Source: Anaerolineae bacterium
GTDB lineage: Bacteria; Chloroflexota; Anaerolineae; 4572-78; J111
Direction: 5' to 3'
Assembly (NCBI GenBank): GCA_022071955.1
Contig: JAJVIM010000018.1
Location: forward strand, 1-64,000
Length of the DNA: 64,000 bases
In this document: piece by piece, positions 49,823 through 58,743 of the stretch
Layout of the letters: every line of letters begins with the position of its first letter
How positions within the stretch are numbered: the stretch's first letter is position 1
Notes under the pieces: generated by a model
The model's input: only the letters and a program-made list of their open reading frames with translations
What the model was told of the DNA's origin: nothing
Database searches by the model: none
Translations under genes and position numbers: made by a program

Positions 49823-50593
49823 TTGTCGACCCAACCCATTCTTGAGCTAAAAAGCGTTTCTAAAAATTTTGGCGCTGTGCGGGCGCTGTCTAACGTTGAT
49901 TTTCAGGCTCGAGTGGGCGAGGTGATGGCGCTGGTGGGCGACAACGGCGCCGGCAAAACCACGCTGATCAAAGGCATTGCCGGCATCTATCCCTTTGACC
50001 ACGGCGAAATTTTTTTTGACGGCAAAAAAGTGAGCATCCACAACCCACGCGACAGCGTGGCACTGGGGATTGATGTGGTATACCAGGATTTGGCTTTGGT
50101 TGACAACCTGGATGTGGTGGCCAACATGTTTTTGGGCCGAGAGACAACCAGTTCACCCTGGCTGCTGGACGAAACCAGTATGGAAAAAGCCTGCCTCAAA
50201 ATTCTGGAGTCGCTGTCGGTTACGTCGCTGCATTCGGTGCGGCAGGCAGTGGTGGGGCTATCCGGCGGCCAGCGGCAGGCCATTTCTGTGGCCAAAGCGG
50301 TCATGTGGAATTCGCGGCTGGTCATTCTTGATGAGCCAACGGCCGCTCTGGGCATGGCCCAAACCCGCCACGTGCTCGATCTGGTGCGCCGCCTGGCCGA
50401 TCAAGGGTTGGCTGTCATTTTAGTTTCTCACAACCTCCACAATATTTTTGAGGTTGCGGACCGGATTACTGTACTCAGGCTGGGGCAAAAAGTGGCCGAA
50501 TTTGTGGCCGCGCATACCACCCAGCAGGAAGTGGTGCACGCCATTACAGCCGGAACGTTATCACACCTTGCGGGAATGGCAGTAGAAAAATGA
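49823..50593 (+). CDS. Sugar ABC transporter ATPase, single-domain (FrcA-like)
   Basis: 256 aa. A canonical, active-looking nucleotide-binding domain: Walker A GDNGAGKTT, Q-loop VYQDLALVDN, signature LSGGQRQAISVAKAV, Walker B LVILDEPTAALG and switch histidine VSHNL. Starts at TTG with GGAG eight bases upstream. Its stop overlaps the permease start (ATGA). Single-domain ATPases of this type work as homodimers in FrcABC-like importers, unlike the two-domain XylG of the neighbouring operon. Confidence 0.92.
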   Translation: MSTQPILELKSVSKNFGAVRALSNVDFQARVGEVMALVGDNGAGKTTLIKGIAGIYPFDHGEIFFDGKKVSIHNPRDSVALGIDVVYQDLALVDNLDVVANMFLGRETTSSPWLLDETSMEKACLKILESLSVTSLHSVRQAVVGLSGGQRQAISVAKAVMWNSRLVILDEPTAALGMAQTRHVLDLVRRLADQGLAVILVSHNLHNIFEVADRITVLRLGQKVAEFVAAHTTQQEVVHAITAGTLSHLAGMAVEK

Positions 50594-51831
50594 GTGTAAA
50601 ACAAACAACCTCCGGCCCCGAAAATGTGCTGCTGGCCGGCCAGCAAACCCAATCGCCGGCGCAATACATTCGGGCTTATCTCAAACGGGTCGGTTCCGGC
50701 GATTTGGGGTCGATCCCCATTATTTTGGGGCTGATTCTAATTGCCGTTATTTTTCAGTGGCAAAACGCCAATTTTTTAACAGCGCGCAATTTTGTCAATT
50801 TGATTGTGCAGATGGCCGGGATTACCACCATTGCCTACGGCGTGGTTTTTGTGTTGCTGCTGGGAGAAATTGACCTGTCGATAGGCTACGTGAGCGCGGT
50901 GGCGGCGGTGTCGATGACGCTGTTGCTGCGCGAACCGGGCGGCTGGCCGTGGTATCTGGCCATCGGCGCGGCGCTGCTGGCCGTGGCCGGGATTGGGCTG
51001 GTGCAGGGGGTGATTATTACCTCGTTTCAGGTGCCGTCGTTTGTGGTCACGCTGGCCGGGTTGCTGGCCTGGAACGGCGTGGTGTTGATCATGATCGGCG
51101 GCGCGGGCACGGTCATTATTCAGGATAAAATGGTAATTGGCATTGCCAACTATTTTCTGCCGGAACTTTGGGGCTGGCTGATGGCCGCGTTGTTTGTCGG
51201 CGGGTTTGCGGTGATGAAAATTAACGGCACGCTCACCCGCCGGCGACAGGGGTTGCCGGCCACGCCCATGCCAATTGTGATTGGGCAGGTTTTGGGGCTG
51301 GCGTTGGTCGCCGGGGTGGCGGTGACGGTGTGCAACCAGGACCGCGGCGTGCCGCTGGTCGGCATTATTTTGCTGGTGTTTTTGGTGATGTTCTCGTTTG
51401 TGGCCATGCGCACGCCGTTTGGCCGCTACGTATATGCCGTGGGCGGCAATAAAGAAGCCGCGCGCCGGGCCGGCATTTCCGTGGAACGGATTCGGATTAT
51501 TGTGTTTATGATTTCCAGCGTGATGGCCGGCTGGGGCGGCATCATTTTAGCGTCGCGCCTGCGCTCGGTGGATACGGCCGCCGGCGGCGGCAACCTGCTG
51601 CTCAACTCGATTGCGGCGGCGGTGATTGGCGGCACCAGCCTGTTTGGCGGCAGCGGCCGGGTTTCGAGCGCGGTGCTGGGCGCGCTGGTCATTGCCAGCG
51701 TGGAAAACGGCATGGGCTTGCTGGGGCTTAGCTCCGGGGTAAAATTTGTAATTACCGGGCTGGTGTTGCTGGTGGCGGTTCTGGTCGATGCCATTTCACG
51801 CCGCAGCCGCAGCCAATCCGGGATTGCCTGA
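50590..51831 (+). CDS. Sugar ABC transporter permease (FrcC/XylH-like)
   Basis: 413 aa with about ten membrane segments. Motifs are VLLLGEIDLSIGYVSAVAAV, VPSFVVTLAGLLAWNGVVLI, YAVGGNKEAARRAGISVER and IAAAVIGGTSLFGGSGRVSSA. It overlaps the ATPase gene upstream by four bases and precedes the ABC-kinase fusion by nine bases, so all form one transcription unit. Homologous to the permease at 46223 but clearly diverged. Confidence 0.93.
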   Translation: MSVKQTTSGPENVLLAGQQTQSPAQYIRAYLKRVGSGDLGSIPIILGLILIAVIFQWQNANFLTARNFVNLIVQMAGITTIAYGVVFVLLLGEIDLSIGYVSAVAAVSMTLLLREPGGWPWYLAIGAALLAVAGIGLVQGVIITSFQVPSFVVTLAGLLAWNGVVLIMIGGAGTVIIQDKMVIGIANYFLPELWGWLMAALFVGGFAVMKINGTLTRRRQGLPATPMPIVIGQVLGLALVAGVAVTVCNQDRGVPLVGIILLVFLVMFSFVAMRTPFGRYVYAVGGNKEAARRAGISVERIRIIVFMISSVMAGWGGIILASRLRSVDTAAGGGNLLLNSIAAAVIGGTSLFGGSGRVSSAVLGALVIASVENGMGLLGLSSGVKFVITGLVLLVAVLVDAISRRSRSQSGIA

Positions 51832-51840
51832 TAATCCGAG

Positions 51841-53454
51841 ATGGAATCTTCGGTGGAACCTTTACTGCGGATCATCAACGTTTCAAAACGGTTTGGCACG
51901 CTGACGGCGTTGCACCAAATTAGTTTTGATGTGTACCCCGGCGAAGTGGTGGGGCTGGCCGGGCGCAGCGGCGCGGGCAAATCGGTGCTGGCGGCGCTGC
52001 TGGCCGGGCTGCACCCCATCACCGAAGGCGAAATTGTGCTGGCCGGTCGCCCGCTCAAATGGCCGTTTCGCTGCCGTGATTTTGGCATCGAAGTGATCCA
52101 CCAGGAGCCGAGTCTGGCCGATAATCTGGATATTATCAGCAACATTTTTTTGGGCAGCGAACTCGGCTGGCCCAAAACAGGGCGATTGCTCAAACTGCCC
52201 AGCCGGGCCAAAATGCACCGCGAAGCCGCCCGGATTTTGCAGCAGCTCGAAGTCCGCTTCCCGTCCCTCGAAGAAAACGTCTCCAACCTGCCCAGCGAAC
52301 AGCGCCAGATGGTGGCCATTGCCCAGGCGATGGTCAACCCGGCCCGGCTCATTTTTGTTGATGAGCCAACCGTGCTGCTGAATTACTCCTACCAGCAGCG
52401 GCTGCTCAGCCTTATCCAGTTGTGGCAGCAGCAGGGCACCACGGTTATTTTTGCCAGCAAAAATCTGGAGCACCTCTTTGCCGTAACCGACCGGATTATC
52501 ACGCTGCGCAAAGGCCGGCGCATGGGCGAACACCGCACCGATGAGGCCACCCGCGAGGAAGTGGTGGCCGAGCTGGTGGGGGCGGCCAGCCGTGATCAGC
52601 TCACGCCCACCATTTGGGCGCTCGACAGCTACTATCAGGCCCGCGAGCAGGCCGAAAAACTGCGCCATCAGCAGGTGTTGCTGGAAAAAAACCTGGTTGA
52701 ACAGGACACCCTTAACCAGCAGTTGGTGGAGCAGTTGGCCGAGCAGGTAGAGGCGCTGGATCAGGCCAACTCGGCATTGCAGGCGGCCCAGCGCCGGCTG
52801 CTCACCGAACGGGAGCAGGAGCGTAAACGGCTGGCCCGCGAGCTGCACGATCAGGTGATTCAGGATTTGCTCAGCGTCAATTACGAGCTGGAAGAAATTG
52901 AGTCGAGCGAGCTTGAGCCGGACGAGCTGGCCGGTGAACTGGCCGATATTCGCACCAGCATCCGGCTGATGGTGGCCGATTTGCGCCGCATTTGCGGCAA
53001 CCTGCGCCCGCCCACCATCGACAGCCTGGGATTGGGCGCGGCGCTGCAATCGTACACCCGGGAATGGAGCGAACGCACCGCCATCGACCTGAAGCTTGAT
53101 CTCGATGCCAATCTGGGCCGGCTGCCGGAACCCATCGAGCTATCTATTTTTAGAATTGTGCAGGAAGGCTTGAGTAACGTGCGCAAGCACTCCGGGGCCA
53201 AATCGGTTGAGGTTCAGCTCAAGCACACCTCGCCGCGGGCGCTGCTCATTTCCATTGCCGACGACGGCAGGGGGCTGGAAAAAAGCTTCGATCTGGCCTC
53301 GCTGTCAACGGACGGCCATTACGGGCTGTTGGGCATCAGCGAGCGGGTGGCGCTGCTGGGGGGACGGTTGCATTTGCAAAACCGCGGCGGCGGTGGGCTG
53401 CTCCTCCGCGTTGAAATTCCGCACCCACGGGTGGCAATGGTGATGGGCGCTTAA
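51841..53454 (+). CDS. ABC ATPase domain fused to NarX-type histidine kinase
   Basis: 537 aa. Residues 1-250 are a sugar-importer-type ABC ATPase: Walker A GRSGAGKS (41-48), Q88, Walker B LIFVDE (170-175). The signature is LPSEQ (150-154) instead of LSGGQ, and the switch histidine is Lys (K207, FASKNL). Residues about 262-330 form a coiled coil. A HisKA_3 domain follows with H336 (LARELHDQVIQD), and a HATPase domain with N446, DDGRG (474-478) and YGLLGIS. No membrane span. It probably senses transporter state or nucleotide and phosphorylates a NarL-type regulator, the best local candidate being the REC-HTH-REC protein at 40655. Confidence 0.93.
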   Translation: MESSVEPLLRIINVSKRFGTLTALHQISFDVYPGEVVGLAGRSGAGKSVLAALLAGLHPITEGEIVLAGRPLKWPFRCRDFGIEVIHQEPSLADNLDIISNIFLGSELGWPKTGRLLKLPSRAKMHREAARILQQLEVRFPSLEENVSNLPSEQRQMVAIAQAMVNPARLIFVDEPTVLLNYSYQQRLLSLIQLWQQQGTTVIFASKNLEHLFAVTDRIITLRKGRRMGEHRTDEATREEVVAELVGAASRDQLTPTIWALDSYYQAREQAEKLRHQQVLLEKNLVEQDTLNQQLVEQLAEQVEALDQANSALQAAQRRLLTEREQERKRLARELHDQVIQDLLSVNYELEEIESSELEPDELAGELADIRTSIRLMVADLRRICGNLRPPTIDSLGLGAALQSYTREWSERTAIDLKLDLDANLGRLPEPIELSIFRIVQEGLSNVRKHSGAKSVEVQLKHTSPRALLISIADDGRGLEKSFDLASLSTDGHYGLLGISERVALLGGRLHLQNRGGGGLLLRVEIPHPRVAMVMGA

Positions 53455-53478
53455 AGTTGGGGGCGGGGGAAAGAATTA

Positions 53479-53519
53479 GGCGAGACGGGCGGGCGGCAAA
53501 GCCGCCCGCCCGTCTCGCC
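53479..53519 (+). terminator. Long hairpin ending the second importer operon
   Basis: Perfect 19-bp GC-rich arms (GGCGAGACGGGCGGGCGGC and its complement, 3-nt loop) between convergent genes. Followed by a C/G-tract repeat of the dispersed family (53523-53562). Confidence 0.65.
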
Positions 53520-53590
53520 TTCAGCCCCCCTTCCCTGGGGAAGGGGGTAGGGGGATGGGGACTCGACCAGGTTTTGGTACGGCGTTGGGC

Positions 53591-56500
53591 CTAATTACTG
53601 CCGGTCACAGCAAATACGTAGATTTGGTGCGTACTTACATCGGTGACGTACAGCCGGCTGGCGGCCGCGTCAAAATATATCCCCACCGGCTGCACCAGCG
53701 AAGCCGGCCCAATCGCCGTCCACTGGTCAAGCAACTGCCCACCGGGGCTGTAGCGATAAATCCGCCGGCTCTGCGACTCGGTCATCAAAATTGAGCCATC
53801 CGGCCCAAACGCCAGGTGCGGCCCGTTGAAGGCAAATGCGGGCATAATCGGCCACTGGTTCAGCGAGTTACCGCCGCTGTCCAGCCGCTGAACGCGATTG
53901 TTCTCCGCCTCAGCAACAAAATAAGTCCCCGCTTCATCTTTGAGCGCGTCGGTTGGCTCGTTGAATTGGCCGGGGTTATTGCCCGGCGTGTTGCCCAGCG
54001 CGCCCAACTGGCTGCCGTTGGCGTTATACAGCACCAGCCGCGCCGTGCCGGTATCGGCAATGCCGATGGTGTTGTCGCCAAAAACCGTCAACCCGCGCGG
54101 GTGGAACAGCCGCGCCCCCGGCCCGCCAAACCGGTCGATCAGATTCCCCGCCGCGTCAAAGCGATACACCCACTGCAACGTGGAATCGAGCACCAAAATT
54201 TCGTCGCCGGACTCCCGCCGCAGCACGTCAATCGCCAACGGTTCCTCAAAGGGAAACTCTCCGCCGTCCAACTGGCCGATAAATTCGTAATCCGGGCCAA
54301 AAATTTGCACTCGCCGGTTGCCGGTATCGGCCACCACAATATTGCCGTTTGACAGCACGGCCACGTCGCGCGGCTCAAAAAACTGGCCCGGCTCGCTGCC
54401 GGGAAAGCCGAGCGTGGCCACATACTCCAGCGCCAGCGCGCCCAGATTGGCGCTGCTGTTCGGCGGCGGCGCAGGGTTAACCGGGTAACTGCCCATCGGC
54501 GGCCACAAATACTGGCTGGGGATGGCCTCAAACTCGCCGCTGGGAGTAACCCAGGTCAGGTGCAGGCGCGAGCGGTCAACCGTATCCTTAAACTTGATCT
54601 GCAAATCGTGCAGGCCGGCTTCCAAAGTGACGGCCATTTCGGCGCGGGCATCCGGGATGGTGGTGCGCAGCAGCGGCTGGCCGTCCAAAAACAGCTCGGC
54701 CTCCTGCACGGCGCGCAGCCCCAGCGTGTACACCCCTGTTTGCGGCCCTACCAGCGAGCCACGCCACTCGGCGGTGTAGGGCCGCTGGAGCGGAATCAGG
54801 TGAAAGTACGTGTCCAAAAACGGGTCGATGCGCTGGAGCGCGGGCGGCCCCTGCCAGTTGTCGTTGGGGTAAAAGCTGGCCAGCAAGCCGTGGTTGGTTA
54901 CCGGCGGCACATACAGCGCCCAGGCCGGCACCGGCTCCTCAAACTGGCCCGGCGGTTGCCAGACCAGCGATACCTGGCCGGGCGCGCTGTCGGCGCTGAC
55001 GCGCAGGGTGTGGTTGCCCTGCGCCAGCCACAGTTGGCCGGATTGGTCACCGCTGCCGTCGAGCAGCGCGTTGCCGTCAATTTCCAGCAGGCCGCGGGCG
55101 GGAGTTGTCAGCCTGAAACCGTACGGCCCGTACACCGGGGCGTACAACACGCCGGTCCACTCGGCCACAAAATCACCGGCCACGGGGCTTTCTTGCGGCC
55201 AGGTTACATAGATGCCGTAAGCCCGGCCGGAGTAGAGCGGCGCGAACAGGTTGACGGTGGGGTCAAACTCGGTGGTGGGGGGCAGGTAGCGCACATCCAG
55301 CCCGCGCACCGACATCAGGTCTTCCGGCCGCAGCAGCACAAAATAGACGCTGGCCGGGCCTTCGGTTTCGTCGGCCAACGCCGGGCCGCGCAGCACTTCA
55401 AATTGGGCGCTGGGGTACAGGCGGCGGGCTTCGTCAAAAACCCACTGGTCATCGGGGTGGATGAACAGCGCCGCCGGCCGGCCCGACGGATCGCGGATGG
55501 GCAGGGCATCGGGCATATTCAGCACATTTTGGGTGGTGATTTCCGGCGCTAAAAACTGGGTCGATGGGTGATTGGTGAGAAACGGCGACATGTAGTAGCT
55601 GTAGCCGGGGCCGAGTTCGGCCATTTTGCGGCCGGTAATGGTTTCCGGCGCGGAAAAGGCGTTCCAACTGGCAAAATCGTTGGCCTGGGTGACAAAATAG
55701 GTGAGGGCGTTGCTGCCAAAAATGTAGCCGGCGGCCACAATGGCCGGGCCAAGAATCCAGCCGCGCGGCAGCGGCGACAGCGCATTTTCGGCTTCCCGCC
55801 CCAGAGCGGCGGCGCTCAGCGCGCAAAAATAGAGTACCGCCGGCAGCACGGCAATAGAGCGCAGCGATTGCGGCGCTTCAAAGTCCACGCTTAAAATGCC
55901 GCCGAGCAGGGTTGCCGGCAGCAAAATAAGAAAGAAGATGTTGGCCGGGTGACGGTTTTTGGCCAGCGCCAGCCCAATCCCCAAAATGAAGAGCACGCCC
56001 ATCACCGGGTCGAGCATCGGCGCGCCGGGCAGATTGTGCCGGCCGTTGCGGTCGCCGGCAATGTTGAACATGGCCAGGTGCCTGCGGCTGCTGTCGAGCA
56101 GAGCCGTGGTCAGGTCGGCCTGATCCCGTTTGGTCAAAATGGAAATCTGGCGGGTGCGGTACATAAACGAGGTCGGGTCGTTAAGGGCGTACTCTACCAG
56201 CGGCATCACTGCCAGCCAGGCCGACGCGGCCAGCATTGCCAGCGCGCCCAGGTAGCGCCGCCAGCCGCCCTGTTTGAGCGCATCGGTAACCGGCTTCCAC
56301 CAGTGAATCAACACCACCCCGACAAACAGGGCCAATGCCAGCAGATACAGCCGGAAGGCCGTGTAAAAGTTCAGCCCCATACCCAGCACCAGCCCGGCCC
56401 ACAGGGCATCGCGCAGGTGGCCGCGCCGCAGCAGCCGGGTGAGAAAATAGAGGCTGAGCAGCTCAAAAAACGGGGCGTCGATACCGGTCATGGCGATGCG

Positions 56501-57361
56501 GCTAAAATTGACCGGCCAGCGGGCCACGGCCATAAAAAAGGCCAGCGCCAGCCCAAAGCGGGGGCCGTGCAGTTCGCGGCCAAACAGGTACGCGGCCAGC
56601 ACCGCGCCCAGCCCAAACAGCACGCTCACCAGCCGCATCGAAGTGATGGCGTCGCCCAGCCAGCCCAGCGCCAGCGCGTACAGCGCCAAAAACTGGCCGG
56701 TCACATTGATGGGCGGATAAAACACCGGGCGATAGCTGCTATCGTGCAGCATACGCCGGGCCTGGAGTCCGGCCTCGGCTTCGTCAAACCAGATGCCAAA
56801 CGGCTGGCTGGTAATATGGAACAGCCGCATAAACAGGGCCAGCAACACAATCACGGCCAGACCGATGGCGATATTTTTGGAGGGGAGCAGGCGACGCAAC
56901 TCGGTGGGGAGCGGGCGGCCCGGCGTGAATACCAGCCCGCCGGTCACAAACAGCCCAATGCTGCCTGCGTATAGCCACCAGGCCAGCATCTGAGCCTCGG
57001 TGCGGCCAAAAAAATCGTAGCCCAGGCCCGATACACCCAGTCCAACCAGCATCAGCCACAGGCCCACGTTACGCCGCCAACCGCTGCGGCTGGTCAGCGT
57101 TTCGGCCTGGCGGGGATTGGCAAGCGTAAATTGAAAGCCGGGATAGAGCCGCCGGCCAACCGCCAACCCAAACAAAATGATAGCCGCCGCAAAAAAGAGC
57201 AGGCCATCCCAAATTGAGCCGTGGCCCAAAAAATATTGGCCGGCCAGCGCCACCAGCAGGGCGGCCACAGCCAGCGCCAGCCGGTTGAGGGTGCGGCGGG
57301 GATTCAGCCGGGGGGCGGCAATCGGTTCGGCGGGTGGGTTATCGGTTACTGTTGCGGACAT
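53591..57361 (-). CDS. GT-C glycosyltransferase-like membrane protein with PA14 and NHL repeats
   Basis: About 1256 aa from the ATG at 57361 (the frame opens at 57439). Roughly residues 25-550 hold a dozen or more membrane spans typical of the PMT_2/ArnT family, with the catalytic-loop-like FDEAEAGLQARRM. Two PA14-like beta modules follow (about 680-830 and 850-985; YGFRLTTPARGLLEIDG, TGVYTLGLRAVQEAELFLDG). The C-terminal six-bladed NHL/TolB-type propeller starts near 1005 (FEPRDVAVLSNGNIVVADTGNRRVQIF). It likely uses lipid-linked sugars to modify surface polymers. Such fusions are seen in Chloroflexota; substrate unknown. Confidence 0.85.
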   Translation of the reverse strand: MSATVTDNPPAEPIAAPRLNPRRTLNRLALAVAALLVALAGQYFLGHGSIWDGLLFFAAAIILFGLAVGRRLYPGFQFTLANPRQAETLTSRSGWRRNVGLWLMLVGLGVSGLGYDFFGRTEAQMLAWWLYAGSIGLFVTGGLVFTPGRPLPTELRRLLPSKNIAIGLAVIVLLALFMRLFHITSQPFGIWFDEAEAGLQARRMLHDSSYRPVFYPPINVTGQFLALYALALGWLGDAITSMRLVSVLFGLGAVLAAYLFGRELHGPRFGLALAFFMAVARWPVNFSRIAMTGIDAPFFELLSLYFLTRLLRRGHLRDALWAGLVLGMGLNFYTAFRLYLLALALFVGVVLIHWWKPVTDALKQGGWRRYLGALAMLAASAWLAVMPLVEYALNDPTSFMYRTRQISILTKRDQADLTTALLDSSRRHLAMFNIAGDRNGRHNLPGAPMLDPVMGVLFILGIGLALAKNRHPANIFFLILLPATLLGGILSVDFEAPQSLRSIAVLPAVLYFCALSAAALGREAENALSPLPRGWILGPAIVAAGYIFGSNALTYFVTQANDFASWNAFSAPETITGRKMAELGPGYSYYMSPFLTNHPSTQFLAPEITTQNVLNMPDALPIRDPSGRPAALFIHPDDQWVFDEARRLYPSAQFEVLRGPALADETEGPASVYFVLLRPEDLMSVRGLDVRYLPPTTEFDPTVNLFAPLYSGRAYGIYVTWPQESPVAGDFVAEWTGVLYAPVYGPYGFRLTTPARGLLEIDGNALLDGSGDQSGQLWLAQGNHTLRVSADSAPGQVSLVWQPPGQFEEPVPAWALYVPPVTNHGLLASFYPNDNWQGPPALQRIDPFLDTYFHLIPLQRPYTAEWRGSLVGPQTGVYTLGLRAVQEAELFLDGQPLLRTTIPDARAEMAVTLEAGLHDLQIKFKDTVDRSRLHLTWVTPSGEFEAIPSQYLWPPMGSYPVNPAPPPNSSANLGALALEYVATLGFPGSEPGQFFEPRDVAVLSNGNIVVADTGNRRVQIFGPDYEFIGQLDGGEFPFEEPLAIDVLRRESGDEILVLDSTLQWVYRFDAAGNLIDRFGGPGARLFHPRGLTVFGDNTIGIADTGTARLVLYNANGSQLGALGNTPGNNPGQFNEPTDALKDEAGTYFVAEAENNRVQRLDSGGNSLNQWPIMPAFAFNGPHLAFGPDGSILMTESQSRRIYRYSPGGQLLDQWTAIGPASLVQPVGIYFDAAASRLYVTDVSTHQIYVFAVTGSN

Positions 57362-57452
57362 AGCGGCCAACTCGGGTAGTGTTCCACCGCGGGATTCTAC
57401 CCCACCCCCGGCCAATTTACAAAACGCGGCGGGCGGCAATCGTACCCGGCGG

Positions 57453-58580
57453 CTAACTCCACCAGCGGGCGTAAACGTCGGCCAGTTTTTCCAGCTCGGC
57501 CAGTTCTACCCATTCCACCGGACCGTGCGCCTGTTCAATGGAGCCGGGGCCAAACACCACGCACGCGCCGGGCAAATCGCCGTAGGCCCAGGCGTTGGTG
57601 CCGTACGGCGCGGTTGCCGGTGGTCGACCCGCCCAGTCGGCCAGTTGCCGAATCCACGGCGAATCGGGCGGCTGCCAAAACGCCGACAGCCCGCCCAGCC
57701 GTTCCACCTCAACCGGCAGGGGACAGCTTGCCGCGACCAACGCCGTGAGCTGAGCCTGGGTGGCGTCGCCGCCTTCACCCACCACCAGCCGCCGGTCGAG
57801 GGTAATCTCGCAGCGGTCCGGCACCACGTTGGCGCCCACCCCGCCGTGGATCAGTGAGACCGTCAGCGTGGGGTGGCCCAGCGGCGATGGCACGGCGCGC
57901 AACCGCTCATTTTCGGCGTCCAGCGCGGCAATCAGCCGGGCCGCAGCGACAATGGCGTTTTTGCCCTGCTCCGGCACCGACGAGTGACTGGTTTGGCCGC
58001 GAACGGTGATTTTCAGGCGTAGCCCACCTTTGTGGCCAAAAACCGGCCGGCAGCCGGTTGGCTCGGCTACCATTAATTCGGTCAGCGGGATGGCCTGCTC
58101 GCGCAGCCAGCGGGCAAACATTGGCGCGGCGCGGGCGGCGTTTTCTTCGTCAACCGTGGCGGCGATGAGCAGGTTGGGCACGGGCTGCCGCCGGTCGCGG
58201 TGCATTTGTTCCAGCAGGGCCAGCGCCACCGCCAGCGAGGCTTTGGTATCCACCGCGCCGCGGCCGTAAACCCGGCCATCCGCCACCCGGCCGCTGAACG
58301 GTTCATCGGTCATCTGCTCCACGCCAACGGTGTCCATGTGCACATCCAGCGCGGCCCAGCGTTCGCTCTGCCCGCGCCAGATACCGTACACGTTGGGCCG
58401 GCCGGGGTATACCTCGTGCGTTTGCACCTGTCCGCCAAACGCCTCAAACCAGCCGGCTACTGCCTCGGCCAACCGGGCTTCGCCGGGCGGGCCGGCTTTT
58501 GGCCCGGCCTGGCTGGGGTTAACACTGGGAATTTGCACCAGCCGGCTCAGCCAACTGGCCAATATGTTAGGGTCGATCAT
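57453..58580 (-). CDS. M20 family metallopeptidase (ArgE/DapE-like)
   Basis: 375 aa. Zinc deacylase or dipeptidase fold: LDVHMDTVGV (first metal histidine and catalytic Asp), GRGAVDTKASLAVALALLEQ (bridging Asp), DEENAARAAPMFARWL (catalytic Glu) and a lid domain around LKITVRGQTSHSSVPEQGKNAI. The substrate could be an acetylated amino acid, succinyl-diaminopimelate or a peptide. With argG only 4 kb away, an ArgE-type role is possible, but there is no operon link. Confidence 0.88.
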   Translation of the reverse strand: MIDPNILASWLSRLVQIPSVNPSQAGPKAGPPGEARLAEAVAGWFEAFGGQVQTHEVYPGRPNVYGIWRGQSERWAALDVHMDTVGVEQMTDEPFSGRVADGRVYGRGAVDTKASLAVALALLEQMHRDRRQPVPNLLIAATVDEENAARAAPMFARWLREQAIPLTELMVAEPTGCRPVFGHKGGLRLKITVRGQTSHSSVPEQGKNAIVAAARLIAALDAENERLRAVPSPLGHPTLTVSLIHGGVGANVVPDRCEITLDRRLVVGEGGDATQAQLTALVAASCPLPVEVERLGGLSAFWQPPDSPWIRQLADWAGRPPATAPYGTNAWAYGDLPGACVVFGPGSIEQAHGPVEWVELAELEKLADVYARWWS

Positions 58581-58664
58581 CGTTATTCCAATCGGAAAAA
58601 TTTAATTTGCGCGCATCTGACAGGGATTATATCATAACCCCTCAAATGGGATGAGTGAAATATG

Positions 58665-58692
58665 GTAGGGGCGGTTCGCGAACCGCCCCTAC
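58665..58692. repeat. GTAGGGGCG palindrome, dispersed family
   Basis: Perfect 14-bp-arm palindrome centred on TTCGCGAA. Similar units lie at 33073-33099 and 62404-62430. Followed by short GATTCGC-type direct repeats up to the next ribosome site. Confidence 0.65.
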
Positions 58693-58743
58693 ATTCGCTG
58701 ACTCGCTGATTCGCAGATTCGTTTATTTTCTCAGGAGGACAAC

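Noticed and set aside
51883..53049. 388-codon minus-strand frame opposite the ABC-kinase fusion
   Set aside because: Antisense shadow; the plus-strand frame carries all ABC and kinase motifs.
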